The position numbers were made by a program, and so were the translations under genes. The notes under the pieces are model-generated. The model was not told the DNA's origin. It saw nothing but the letters and a program-made list of their open reading frames with translations, and made no database searches. A DNA stretch of 64,000 bases from positions 62,001 through 126,000 of the forward strand of contig JBBPYC010000002.1 in NCBI GenBank assembly GCA_038200275.1. Direction: 5' to 3'. This DNA is from JBBPYC01 sp038200275. GTDB taxonomy: Bacteria > Pseudomonadota > Gammaproteobacteria > Burkholderiales > Burkholderiaceae_C. The first letter of the stretch is position 1. Each line of letters begins with the position of its first letter. Below are positions 25,899 to 33,937 of this stretch, in pieces.

Positions 25899-26246
25899 GT
25901 GGACTTGGGCCAGATTGACTTGCTGGTGCAAGAAGGCTTTTATGCCAATCGCGCGGGTTTGATTCGTACTGCGGTGCGCAATCGGATCGCCCAACACGGT
26001 GAGACGCTGCGCCAAGTGATTTCGCGCAAGACCTTGGTGCCTGGTATTCAGCAGCACAGCGTGGCCGATCTCGAAGCCGCTGTCGACAGCGGCGGACAAC
26101 TTGACATCCGCGTGCTCGGACTTGTGGTGTTCGCCGACGATGTGACGGCCGAACTCGCGACGGCCGCGGTTGGTTCCCTGACCGTGCTCGGTGCGATGCA
26201 TGCGCCTTCTGCCGTCAAGACGGCACTGCGCAGTCGGCTGCATTGA
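25899..26246 (+). CDS. CopG-like ribbon-helix-helix regulator, start damaged or unusual
   Basis: The text KVRVNLSWVDLGQIDLLVQE then GFYANRAGLIRTAVRNRIAQ is a ribbon-helix-helix DNA-binding segment like that of small CopG-type regulators next to PHB depolymerase genes. The frame is open from 25818, but the only in-frame start is GTG at 25899, which lies inside the conserved beta-strand/helix unit. An ATG at 25820 in another frame would supply an N-terminus if one base were restored near the C run at 25863-25867. The gene may therefore be a frameshifted pseudogene or carry a sequencing error. It precedes the depolymerase gene by 75 bp. Confidence 0.6.
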   Translation: MDLGQIDLLVQEGFYANRAGLIRTAVRNRIAQHGETLRQVISRKTLVPGIQQHSVADLEAAVDSGGQLDIRVLGLVVFADDVTAELATAAVGSLTVLGAMHAPSAVKTALRSRLH

Positions 26247-26321
26247 ACGCCGCGTGCGGGCTTGCCTATTTGTTGCATTTCCTCTTCGTTTAAAAAAGAT
26301 TTCCTGAAAGTCCCCTACCCC

Positions 26322-27419
26322 ATGCATGCCGACTACCAACAGCTGATGGCCGAAGCCACCCGACTCACGCAGACCGGAGACCTCGGCGGTGCGACCGCAT
26401 TGATCCAACAGGCACTGCAACGCAACGGCTCAGCGCAGCCGCCCAGCTCAACTCGACAACCAGACCACAGCAGCCGCATCATCGACGTGACCGCACGCGC
26501 GGTGGCAGATGCTCCGGCAGCGGCCAACGCACAGGACAGACAACCACCCGCAGCTGCGCAAAGCCGTTTCGTCGCTGGTAGCTATGCGCATCCAGCGGCT
26601 GGACAACGCAACTACAAACTGTTCGTACCGGCGCAAGCCAAAACACTGGCCGCGGCGCCGCTGGTTGTGATGCTGCATGGATGCACGCAAGACCCGGACG
26701 ACTTCGCACGCGGCACCGCGATGAACGAAGCGGCTGAGGCGCAGGGCCTGTTCGTGCTGTATCCGGCCCAGTCGACCGAGATGAACCCGCAACGCTGCTG
26801 GAACTGGTTCAAGCACAACCACCAGCAGCGAGACCGCGGTGAGCCGGCGCTGCTGGTCGGTATGGTGCGCGACGTGATCGCACAGCATCCGTCGATCGAC
26901 CCGTCGCGTGTCTATGTAGCGGGCCTGTCGGCCGGCGGTGCAATGGCAGCAATTTTGGGCGAGACCTATCCAGATGTATTCGCTGCTGTGGGGGTGCATT
27001 CCGGCCTCGCTGCAGGAGCCGCGACCGACATGCCATCGGCATTTGGCGCGATGCAAAACGGCGGCAGTGCGCCGACGACCTCGGCCAGCCGGATGCCGAC
27101 CATCGTGTTCCACGGGGACGCCGATCACACGGTGAGCATCAAGAATGCCGAGCAAGTGCTGGCCGCTAGCGTGGGCGAAAATGCAGTGCTGCAGAGTGAG
27201 GCTCCCGCCGACGCCAGCGGCAGTCGCAAGATCACCCGGACGGTGTCGCGCGACGACACGAACGGCAAGACAACGGCCGAATCGTGGACCATTCATGGCG
27301 CGCCGCATGCCTGGTCCGGTGGGCGCGCGGCGGGGTCGTTCACCGATCAGTCGGGACCCGACGCAACGATGCAAATGCTGCGTTTTTTCAAGCAGCACAA
27401 GCTCGCTGCGGTTCGCTAG
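26322..27419 (+). CDS. PHB depolymerase/esterase family protein
   Basis: This 365-residue alpha/beta hydrolase belongs to the poly(3-hydroxybutyrate) depolymerase-related esterase family. The core starts with YAHPAAGQRNYKLFVP and shows the oxyanion region VVMLHGCTQDPDDFARGTAM, the nucleophile elbow VAGLSAGGAMAAILGETYPD (Ser in G-L-S-A-G), the acid region IVFHGDADHTV and the histidine in GAPHAWSGG. No export signal is visible, so it may act on intracellular polymer or another ester. The frame opens at 26262; the ATG at 26322 is chosen after a weak CCTGAAAG leader. A phasin gene at the end of the window supports polymer storage in this organism. Confidence 0.88.
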   Translation: MHADYQQLMAEATRLTQTGDLGGATALIQQALQRNGSAQPPSSTRQPDHSSRIIDVTARAVADAPAAANAQDRQPPAAAQSRFVAGSYAHPAAGQRNYKLFVPAQAKTLAAAPLVVMLHGCTQDPDDFARGTAMNEAAEAQGLFVLYPAQSTEMNPQRCWNWFKHNHQQRDRGEPALLVGMVRDVIAQHPSIDPSRVYVAGLSAGGAMAAILGETYPDVFAAVGVHSGLAAGAATDMPSAFGAMQNGGSAPTTSASRMPTIVFHGDADHTVSIKNAEQVLAASVGENAVLQSEAPADASGSRKITRTVSRDDTNGKTTAESWTIHGAPHAWSGGRAAGSFTDQSGPDATMQMLRFFKQHKLAAVR

Positions 27420-27425
27420 ATCGAT

Positions 27426-27452
27426 TTGGCTGCGAACGCCTTTCGCAGCCAA
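27426..27452. terminator. Bidirectional terminator between convergent genes
   Basis: TTGGCTGCGAA and TTCGCAGCCAA form a perfect 11-bp stem around a 5-nt loop, 7 bp after the depolymerase stop and 16 bp before the end of the ferritin-like gene. No long T tract follows, but the stem is strong in both directions. Confidence 0.65.
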
Positions 27453-27467
27453 CCGCTGCCGCTCGAG

Positions 27468-28043
27468 TTACGGCTCGAGCCAGTCGCTCAGTTCCTCAGC
27501 ATGCTCCTCTTCCTGCTCCAGGATGTCGGACAACATGCGACGGGTGGTGATGTCTTTGTCGCCGATCAGATGGATCATCTGGCCATAGGCTTCGATCGCC
27601 ACGCGCTCGGCAATCAGATTGGCGCGGATCATCGCTTGCAGATCGAGCGACTGGTCGTAGTCCGCGTGGCTGCGTTCGATCAGCGTGGTCGGTGAAAAGT
27701 CCGGTTCGCCGCCCAGTTGCACGATGCGCTCAGCGATCCGGTCTGCATGCGCCGTCTCTTCCTGTGCATGCACCATGAACTCTTCGGCTACCTTCGTTGC
27801 GTTGATGCCCTTGGCGGTGTAGTGATGACGTTTGTAGCGCAGCGTGCAGACCAGTTCGGTTGCCAGCGCGTCGTTCAGCAGCTTGATGATGTCCTCGCGC
27901 CAGGGCCCGTAGCTGGGCACCACGGCGCCGTCGTCGAGCGAGCGTTTGGCTGCTTCCAGTTTTTCTTCGTCCAGCACCATGCGTGGCGACTCGGCCACAT
28001 CGCCTCGGGGTGCCATCTCGCCAGCCGTTGGGTTGAATGTCAT
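27468..28043 (-). CDS. Ferritin-like (bacterioferritin/Dps-related) protein
   Basis: The 191-residue protein is a four-helix ferritin-like domain. Iron-ligand patterns are LLNDALATELVCTLRYKRHH (first E), EEFMVHAQEETAHADRIAER (E..H), LIAERVAIEAYGQMIHLIGD (E) and LEQEEEHAEELSDWLEP (E..H), a diiron set of the bacterioferritin type. It may store iron or protect DNA and protein from iron-peroxide chemistry. The ATG at 28043 is preferred over 28070 because AAGGAATCTGC is a good ribosome site. No bfd or oxyR gene is close. Confidence 0.88.
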   Translation of the reverse strand: MTFNPTAGEMAPRGDVAESPRMVLDEEKLEAAKRSLDDGAVVPSYGPWREDIIKLLNDALATELVCTLRYKRHHYTAKGINATKVAEEFMVHAQEETAHADRIAERIVQLGGEPDFSPTTLIERSHADYDQSLDLQAMIRANLIAERVAIEAYGQMIHLIGDKDITTRRMLSDILEQEEEHAEELSDWLEP

Positions 28044-28208
28044 TGCAGATTCCTTCGTTGGTTGCGTCATGAATGGGCGGATCGATGATAGTGGCTTCCA
28101 CCCTGGGGAGTACTCGGATGGCAGGCGGCCACTGCGGTTGAAATGCCGGGGTGGCCCCGATCCTGAACCGCTGCCGCATCATGTAGGCAGCGCCCGCCTT
28201 GATTTGCA

Positions 28209-28919
28209 TCAGCCGGTCGGCGCCCCTGGCGTCGGCACGCGCTGGTGCCGATCCCGCGCATGAATGTGGCTCATCAGCGCATCGCCGAAACCGCCGCGCA
28301 CGCGGGTCTGACGCCGTGCGCTGGTCGTCACGCGCGGCAATGCGCTCCACGCAATCGAAGCGCCAGCCGCCTCCAGTGCGCGCACCAGTTCCACGTCTTC
28401 ACTGCAAGTCAACGCCTGAAAGCCGCCGACCTGCACATACGCGCTGGCCGACACGCCCAGATTCGCTCCGTGGATGTGTGGGTGGCCGTCCGCGTCGGTA
28501 TAGGTGGCGTTGAAGCGGTCGCGCAGGTAGTTGCCGTCGACGCCGTGCGGGGTCCAGTCTTCCACGCCGACCGAGCCGCAGACCACGTCGGCCTGCAGTG
28601 CGAGCTGGTGCACAAGCCAGCGCGGTGACACCATGGTGTCGGCATCGGTAAATGCCAGCCAGCGCGCACCGAGGGCCAACGCCAGTTCGGTCCCGGCCGC
28701 ACGCGCCCTGCCGACGTTGCGGAACTCCACGTCGAGCTGGCGCACCCGCGAATGCGTCGCCGCGATCTGCGCAGTCGCATCGCGGCAATCGTCGAGCACC
28801 AGCACAATTTCCACCGCTTCGCCGTGCAGCGCCGGATGGACGGCGGCCTGCACAGCTGCACTCAAACAAGCGTCGATGGTGTCGGCCTCGTCATGGGCCG
28901 GAATCACGATGCCGATCAC
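28209..28919 (-). CDS. Family 2 glycosyltransferase
   Basis: The 236-residue GT-A fold enzyme begins VIGIVIPAHDEADTIDACLS, with VLVLDDCRDAT and ARWLAFTDADTMVSPRWLV supplying the D-x-D nucleotide-sugar site (DAD). Later VGGFQALTCSEDVELVRALE contains the E-D motif. It has no membrane helix. The GTG at 28919 overlaps the stop of the methyltransferase as GTGA. It is the last gene of a four-gene chain with PIG-L and acyl-CoA dehydrogenase-like genes. The donor and acceptor are unknown. Confidence 0.88.
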   Translation of the reverse strand: MIGIVIPAHDEADTIDACLSAAVQAAVHPALHGEAVEIVLVLDDCRDATAQIAATHSRVRQLDVEFRNVGRARAAGTELALALGARWLAFTDADTMVSPRWLVHQLALQADVVCGSVGVEDWTPHGVDGNYLRDRFNATYTDADGHPHIHGANLGVSASAYVQVGGFQALTCSEDVELVRALEAAGASIAWSALPRVTTSARRQTRVRGGFGDALMSHIHARDRHQRVPTPGAPTG

Positions 28920-29557
28920 CAGATGTTCTCGCGCTGCGCCACGGAGCGCGCATCGCGCGACCAGACCTGCAGCAGGAAGTCGTCTTCGATGTGCATGACA
29001 AGGCAGGGCAAATCCCCACCCAGCAGCGCATGCACGCGATCGGTGGGCAGCGTGCGGGCGTCGAACGGCACCCGCCAATGGCAGGCGATCAGCGTGCCGT
29101 CCGCTGTCAGCGATGCGGCGCAGCGGTGTGCGAGTTCGCGCAGCTCAATCTCGTTCAGGAAGTACCCGATCTCGCTGAGCACGATCAAATCGAACGGCTG
29201 CGTGGCTGCCGATGCGGGCCAGTCGTGCGGTAGCCGTTGCCGCTCTGTTTGCACATGGGCCAGATGCTGCGTGCGGCGTTGTGCCGCGGCCAGCGCGCTC
29301 GCATTGAAGTCGGCAGCGAGCAACGCCTCGCAGCGCTCGGCCAGCATCACTGTCAGCTCGCCGATGCCGCAGGCCGGTTCGTAAGCATGCCGGAAGTGCG
29401 GCTTTGGCAGTGCGGCCAACAGCACGTCGCGCTTGCGTTGCTCGTACCAGCGGCTGCGCAATCCATACGGATCGTCGCCTGCCTCGCCTCCATACATCGC
29501 ATCGAAATACCCTGTCTGCCAGTTCGGCTCACGGGTTGAAGGAACCGGGTCGCTCAT
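28916..29557 (-). CDS. SAM-dependent methyltransferase (NodS-like)
   Basis: The 213-residue class I methyltransferase has the SAM motif HAYEPACGIGELTVMLAERC and the acidic end of strand 2 (LLAADFNASAL). It also has FDLIVLSEIGYFLNE and a carboxyl-terminal EDDFLLQVWSRD. The pattern is closest to NodS-type N-methyltransferases, which methylate chitooligosaccharide amines after N-deacetylation. The adjacent PIG-L deacetylase fits such an order of reactions, although no acyl-chitin genes are present. Start and stop overlap neighbours as ATGA and GTGA. Confidence 0.85.
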   Translation of the reverse strand: MSDPVPSTREPNWQTGYFDAMYGGEAGDDPYGLRSRWYEQRKRDVLLAALPKPHFRHAYEPACGIGELTVMLAERCEALLAADFNASALAAAQRRTQHLAHVQTERQRLPHDWPASAATQPFDLIVLSEIGYFLNEIELRELAHRCAASLTADGTLIACHWRVPFDARTLPTDRVHALLGGDLPCLVMHIEDDFLLQVWSRDARSVAQRENIW

Positions 29558-30318
29558 CGCAGCACGATCTCGAACGGCCGCAGCGCGCGCTGCACGATCG
29601 ATGGCCTCAGCACGGCCGGCTCGCCGGTGCTGGCATCGGGCGTCAGTTGGCTGGCAAACGCTTGCAGCGCCGCCTGTTTGCGCTGCACGGCGGCTGGATC
29701 AAGCACGATGCGATGTGCACGTTGCCAAGGCACACGCGCATCATTCGGGGTGGCCCAGTGCCACGTCCAGACCGGCACCTCAACCAGCGTCGCGTTGGCG
29801 TCGCGGGCTGCCGTTGCACATGCCGCGCCGGTTGCGTCGTGGTCCGGGTGCCCGTCGAGCCGCCATGTGGTGAACAGCACATCGCCAGGCTGCAGCAGCG
29901 CTGCGATGCTGGCACTCAAGCGTTCACTTGCGTGCGCGAGACCACCGTCATCGAACTGCAGCCGCCGCACCAGCGTGGATGCTGCGCCCAGGGCGGCAAG
30001 CGCTGCTTCGGTCTCCCGAGGGCGCTCAATGGCCAGGCGTTGCGGGGGCCACAAAGTCGACCGTGGATGGCTGGCGCTGCCATCTGTCAGCGCAATCAGG
30101 CAGAGCACACGGCCGAGCCGCGCCAGTTGCGACCACAAACCACCGACTGCAAGTACCTCATCGTCTGGGTGAGGTGCCACCATCACGGCGCGTTGCCCCG
30201 GCGGCACCAGGTGGTCAGGTGCGACCGTCGGCAGACGCTGTTGTTCAAGCCACGGCAGCCACACATGCTCGGGCGTGCCATCGCTCGCGTCAATCAGTCG
30301 ATCAGCGCGTGGCGCCAT
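29554..30318 (-). CDS. PIG-L family deacetylase
   Basis: The 254-residue LmbE/PIG-L fold enzyme shows RAVMVAPHPDDEVLAVGGLW with the zinc-binding A-H-P-D-D-E motif, a GSASHP substrate segment and TWRLDGHPDHDATG, the second zinc histidine region. Members remove N-acetyl groups from GlcNAc-type glycans or related amides. The frame extends upstream to 30969 inside the acyl-CoA dehydrogenase gene. The ATG at 30318, forming ATGA with that gene's stop, is the sensible start. Confidence 0.9.
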   Translation of the reverse strand: MAPRADRLIDASDGTPEHVWLPWLEQQRLPTVAPDHLVPPGQRAVMVAPHPDDEVLAVGGLWSQLARLGRVLCLIALTDGSASHPRSTLWPPQRLAIERPRETEAALAALGAASTLVRRLQFDDGGLAHASERLSASIAALLQPGDVLFTTWRLDGHPDHDATGAACATAARDANATLVEVPVWTWHWATPNDARVPWQRAHRIVLDPAAVQRKQAALQAFASQLTPDASTGEPAVLRPSIVQRALRPFEIVLR

Positions 30319-31277
30319 CAGAGCGCCCAAAGTGCGTCTCCGGTGTCGCTGAGCAAGCCACCAAGCGCCGCAAGATCGCGTTCTGCGTGACTCTGCCGCA
30401 GGTACACCGGCAAATCGGCCATGGCGCGTGCAAAGCGTGCGTCCCGACACAACGGGCCGGCGCCGGTGGCACGGCCTGCATGATGAAGCACACGGTTGGC
30501 AGCGTCTTCCACGACCGCACGCACGCGCATTGCGCACGGCTGAGCATCGGCATTCGGGTTTGCGTCGATCCACCCGGCCGCTTCGCGCAATACTGCTGCA
30601 CCAGCGGTCAGCGCCGCATCGATCGCACCCAGATGAGCTTTTGCATGCGGATCGTCGCGCTGGCCGACGAAACGGCGCGTCATGCGGCCGATACCGGCCG
30701 CACCACCCCACCAACACGCGGCGATGCCCGCCCCGCCGTGCCAAAAGCCGGGCCGATGCACATAAGCGTTGGAGCCGCCAAGCTGCGTGGCCGGCGTTTG
30801 CTCGAACCGGACATCGACGCTTCGGGTCTCGGCCATGCCCACGGCATGCCAGCCCCGATCGGTGATCTGCACCGATGGGTCCTTCAGCGCAACGGCTGCA
30901 ACGCAGGGCTCGCCGTTCGGGTTCCAACCGCTGACCACAGCGTGGGTCACCTGAGCGGCACCTGAGCACCAGGCTTTGGTTCCCGTCAGATGCACATCGA
31001 AGCCGCCCGATCGGGCAACGAACAGCAATCGCGCGTCGGGCGGCTCAGCGCACCAGGTTCCCCAAAGGCTGCCTGGGGAGGGTGGTGGCCCGCCGAGCTC
31101 AGCCAGAATCGCAACGGCATCGGCATGCCCTTCGAACAGCTTGATCAACGACAAGTCCTGTGCCGCGACGTCTGCCAGGACACGCCAGCGCTGCAGCGTG
31201 GCGCCACGTCCAGGCAGCGGCAAATCACTGCCGAACCGGGCCACGGCATCCGGCAGCGACAACGACTGCACCAACAC
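30318..31277 (-). CDS. Acyl-CoA dehydrogenase-like protein
   Basis: The 319-residue protein has the middle beta-domain and C-terminal helical domain of acyl-CoA dehydrogenases: LWGTWCAEPPDARLLFVARS, LTGTKAWCSGAAQVTHAVVS, DRGWHAVGMAETRSVDVRFE and AVLREAAGWID. It is shorter than the usual 380 residues, mainly at the N-terminus. The catalytic glutamate is not evident, so oxidation of acyl-CoA is uncertain. The first usable start is a GTG at 31277, because a stop lies just upstream in frame. It is the first gene of the overlapping four-gene set. Confidence 0.75.
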   Translation of the reverse strand: MLVQSLSLPDAVARFGSDLPLPGRGATLQRWRVLADVAAQDLSLIKLFEGHADAVAILAELGGPPPSPGSLWGTWCAEPPDARLLFVARSGGFDVHLTGTKAWCSGAAQVTHAVVSGWNPNGEPCVAAVALKDPSVQITDRGWHAVGMAETRSVDVRFEQTPATQLGGSNAYVHRPGFWHGGAGIAACWWGGAAGIGRMTRRFVGQRDDPHAKAHLGAIDAALTAGAAVLREAAGWIDANPNADAQPCAMRVRAVVEDAANRVLHHAGRATGAGPLCRDARFARAMADLPVYLRQSHAERDLAALGGLLSDTGDALWAL

Positions 31278-31353
31278 TAAAGGTGCAGCGGCTTTGAAGC
31301 CACCCGAGTCGTCCCCATCGCCTTCTCAGACATATGCGCTCTGAGAGCAAGCG

Positions 31354-32034
31354 TTACTGGACCTTCACCTCTTTGCGCATGACTTTTTTGCCGCCGGTTT
31401 CGGCACCCATCATCGCGTCGTGAAGGCTCACTGCCATCTGCTGGTGCTCACGCAAGGTGGGCAGCGTTTTGGTTGCAAATGCCTTCAGTTGCGCGTCCTT
31501 GCCGGAATTGGCTTCTTTTTCGAACAGCGCAACGTCCTTCTTGTGATCGGCCACCATGTGCGACATGTAGGCGCGGTCGAAGTCAGCACCGGACATGGTC
31601 TTCATCTTGTCCATCATTGCCAACTCTTTTTTCGGCGGGGACTGCGGCAACTCGACGTTCTTGCTCGCAGCGATCGATTTCAGCTCAGCGTTCGCCTTGC
31701 TGTGATCGGCTTCCATCCGGGCACCAAACTGCTTGACTTGTTCGTTCGTTGCCTTGGTCTGCGCCAGCTTGCCCATTTCGACTTCGGCGATGCCACCTGC
31801 AGCGGCTTTGGTCATGAACTTGCGCCCGGCCACACGCTTTTTGCTGGCGGCCATACCGGGCTGCGGCGCGGTCGCATTCATTGGAATCGCGCCGGCCATC
31901 GGCGCGGTTCCCGGCTGCATCGCACCAGCAGGCGCTGCGGTACTGGTGGTCTGCGCAGTCGCCGACAAGGTGGCTCCGGCAAAAACAATGGCAACAGCAA
32001 TCGCGCTGGGACGCATCGTGAAAATTTTGAACAT
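31354..32034 (-). CDS. DUF4142 periplasmic protein
   Basis: The 226-residue protein has a signal peptide (RPSAIAVAIVFAGATLSATA, cleavage probably after ATAQ), then a proline/alanine/methionine-rich linker. The DUF4142 helical domain runs from FMTKAAAGGIAEVEMGKLAQ through VKQFGARMEADHSKANAELK to HMVADHKKDVALFEKEA and LPTLREHQQMAVSLHDAM. The histidine/glutamate pattern resembles ferritin-like bundles, but the function is unknown. It is divergent from pgpA. Confidence 0.88.
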   Translation of the reverse strand: MFKIFTMRPSAIAVAIVFAGATLSATAQTTSTAAPAGAMQPGTAPMAGAIPMNATAPQPGMAASKKRVAGRKFMTKAAAGGIAEVEMGKLAQTKATNEQVKQFGARMEADHSKANAELKSIAASKNVELPQSPPKKELAMMDKMKTMSGADFDRAYMSHMVADHKKDVALFEKEANSGKDAQLKAFATKTLPTLREHQQMAVSLHDAMMGAETGGKKVMRKEVKVQ

Positions 32035-32264
32035 GTGAATTCCTTGAGTTGAGAAGAATGGGCTGCAAACTGAGATTTACCTGCCGGCGATTGGCATCGC
32101 CGAGCCGCGAAGCAAGGCATCTGGTACACCGGTGCGACGCATCCTAGAGCAAGCCGCGCGCCCAACCTGCTTTCTCAAGGCAGATTGCTGGCGGATTTCA
32201 GGTGCCTGGACAACGAACCCTCAACCGTCGCTTCGGATCTGCAGTCTGGCAACATTGGCACTGC

Positions 32265-32798
32265 ATGACCCCTCCCGCCACGCTGCAACGCCTGCCCGCA
32301 ACGGCACGCTTTCTGCTCGCCCATCCTGCGCACTTCATTGCGCTTGGGTTCGGCGTCGGGCTGGCGCCGTGGGCGCCGGGCACCGCCGCCACGTTGTGGG
32401 CATGGGTCGCGTTCGTTTTGTTGCAGTCGGCATTGACGCCGGCTGCACTCAGCTGGCTGATTGCCGGATCGCTCGGGGTCGGCTGGTGGGCCTGCACCGT
32501 GACAGCGCGCAACCTAGCGAGCATGGACCCGGGCGAGATTGTCTGGGATGAGATCGTGACGTTCTGGATCGTGCTTTGGCTGCTGCTGCCAGCGGGGTTT
32601 TGGATGCAACTCTGGGCGTTTGCGCTGTTTCGCTACTTCGATGGAGTAAAGCCAGGCCCGGTGCGCTGGGCCGACCGCACCTTCAAAGTATTTGGCCCGC
32701 GCGGCGGCTTCGGCATCCTGCTGGACGATCTGTTGGCGGGCTTTCTGACACTGCTGGTGCTTGCAGTCGGTCGCACGGCCGGCTGGTGGCTCACCTGA
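32265..32798 (+). CDS. pgpA: Phosphatidylglycerophosphatase A
   Basis: This 177-residue inner-membrane phosphatase converts phosphatidylglycerophosphate to phosphatidylglycerol. The PgpA landmarks are FIALGFGVGLAPWAPGTAAT (G-x-G-x-x-P-x-x-P-G-T), MDPGEIVWDEIVTFWI (acidic metal site) and FRYFDGVKPGPVRWADRTF followed by GGFGILLDDLLAGF. Three to four membrane helices are apparent. Translation probably starts at the ATG at 32265. In many relatives thiL lies upstream of pgpA; here a divergent DUF4142 gene is found instead. Confidence 0.95.
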   Translation: MTPPATLQRLPATARFLLAHPAHFIALGFGVGLAPWAPGTAATLWAWVAFVLLQSALTPAALSWLIAGSLGVGWWACTVTARNLASMDPGEIVWDEIVTFWIVLWLLLPAGFWMQLWAFALFRYFDGVKPGPVRWADRTFKVFGPRGGFGILLDDLLAGFLTLLVLAVGRTAGWWLT

Positions 32799-32851
32799 GC
32801 CAACGCCCCGGTGCAGCACTGTAGTTGCTATAAATTTGATGGCAGGCCACG

Positions 32852-33337
32852 ATGGACCCTATTGCGCAACTGGCCGATCTGCTGACGAAACGAGGCTGGT
32901 TGCTGGCCACGGCTGAGAGCTGCACTGGCGGTTTGATCGCTGCGGCCTGCACCGAGCGGGCTGGCTCAAGCAATTGGTTCGAGCGCGGTTTTGTGAGTTA
33001 TTCGAACGCATCCAAGACCGAGCTGCTCAGCGTGCCGGTCGATCTGATCGCGCAGCACGGCGCGGTCAGCGAACCGGTGGCACGCGCCATGGCGCAAGGT
33101 GCAGTGACGCATTCTGCTGCCCAAGTCGCTGTGGCCGTCACGGGCGTGGCCGGCCCCACGGGTGGCTCAGTGTCCAAACCAGTCGGCACCGTATGGTTCG
33201 GCTTCAAGGTGGGCACGCAAGTCGATACCGAGTGCCGTTGCTTTCCAGGCGACCGCGCCGAGGTGCGCCGCGCCACCGTCGCGCATGCGGTCGATGGGCT
33301 GTTGCAACGGCTAGGACGGCTACCGACAGCTCCTTGA
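32852..33337 (+). CDS. pncC: Nicotinamide-nucleotide amidohydrolase (CinA C-terminal domain)
   Basis: The 161-residue protein is the stand-alone CinA C-terminal domain, which deamidates NMN to NaMN in the pyridine nucleotide cycle. Typical segments are LATAESCTGGLIAAACTERA with the catalytic serine of A-E-S-C-T-G-G, FVSYSNASKTELLSV, AVTGVAGPTGGS and VGTVWFGF. The N-terminal MoCF-like domain of full CinA is absent, as in E. coli PncC. It follows pgpA with 53 bp between, a common pairing. Confidence 0.94.
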   Translation: MDPIAQLADLLTKRGWLLATAESCTGGLIAAACTERAGSSNWFERGFVSYSNASKTELLSVPVDLIAQHGAVSEPVARAMAQGAVTHSAAQVAVAVTGVAGPTGGSVSKPVGTVWFGFKVGTQVDTECRCFPGDRAEVRRATVAHAVDGLLQRLGRLPTAP

Positions 33338-33394
33338 GCGTTCGGCAAGCAATGCCGCTGGGCTTTCAGCCAGCGCCACGCAATTGACGCCGGT

Positions 33395-33826
33395 TCAGGA
33401 AGCGACGCTCAAATCCACGTCAATGTTGCCGCGTGTTGCGTTCGAATACGGACATACGACGTGGGCTGCATCAACGAGGTTTTGTGCGGTGGTGCGGTCC
33501 ATGCCCGGCAGCGAGACGACCATCTTCACGGCGATGCCAAAGCCCTGCTGGATCGGGCCGAGCTGCACCGCTGCATCGATGGATGCGTCATCGGGCACCT
33601 TGACCTGTTTTTGCTTGGCCACGTGCTTCAACGCGCCGAGAAAGCAGGCGGCGTAGCCAGCCGCAAACAGTTGCTCTGGATTGGTCGCATCACCGCTGCC
33701 GCCCATGCTGGTCGGGGGCGCAAGCTTGACGTCGAGCTTGCCGTCGTCGGTCTTGGCGCGCCCTTCGCGGCCACCGGTGGCGGTGGCATGCGCTGTGTAG
33801 ATCACATTGTCGAGTTTGGTGCTCAT
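33395..33826 (-). CDS. ohr: Organic hydroperoxide resistance protein (OsmC/Ohr)
   Basis: This 143-residue thiol peroxidase reduces organic and lipid hydroperoxides using two cysteines. The Ohr signature is complete: NPEQLFAAGYAACFLGALKH with the peroxidatic Cys, and VDAAHVVCPYSNATRGNIDV with the resolving Cys. The start MSTKLDNVIYTAHATATGGR at 33826 matches the family; an upstream in-frame start at 33898 is unlikely. No OhrR-type regulator gene lies next to it. Confidence 0.93.
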   Translation of the reverse strand: MSTKLDNVIYTAHATATGGREGRAKTDDGKLDVKLAPPTSMGGSGDATNPEQLFAAGYAACFLGALKHVAKQKQVKVPDDASIDAAVQLGPIQQGFGIAVKMVVSLPGMDRTTAQNLVDAAHVVCPYSNATRGNIDVDLSVAS

Positions 33827-33937
33827 GAGAAAAAGTCTCTGGTAGAGGAAAGAATGAAGATGGAAAGCGCGAGCCATCAAGTTTGCGGCAAAACGCAAAG
33901 ACGCACCGGCCGGCCATGACCCGCCCGAAACGCATAG

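Noticed and set aside
29554..30969. Long 471-codon version of the PIG-L gene
   Set aside because: The upstream 217 codons lie antisense-free but inside the acyl-CoA dehydrogenase gene in another frame and look like noise. The ATG at 30318 gives the normal family length.
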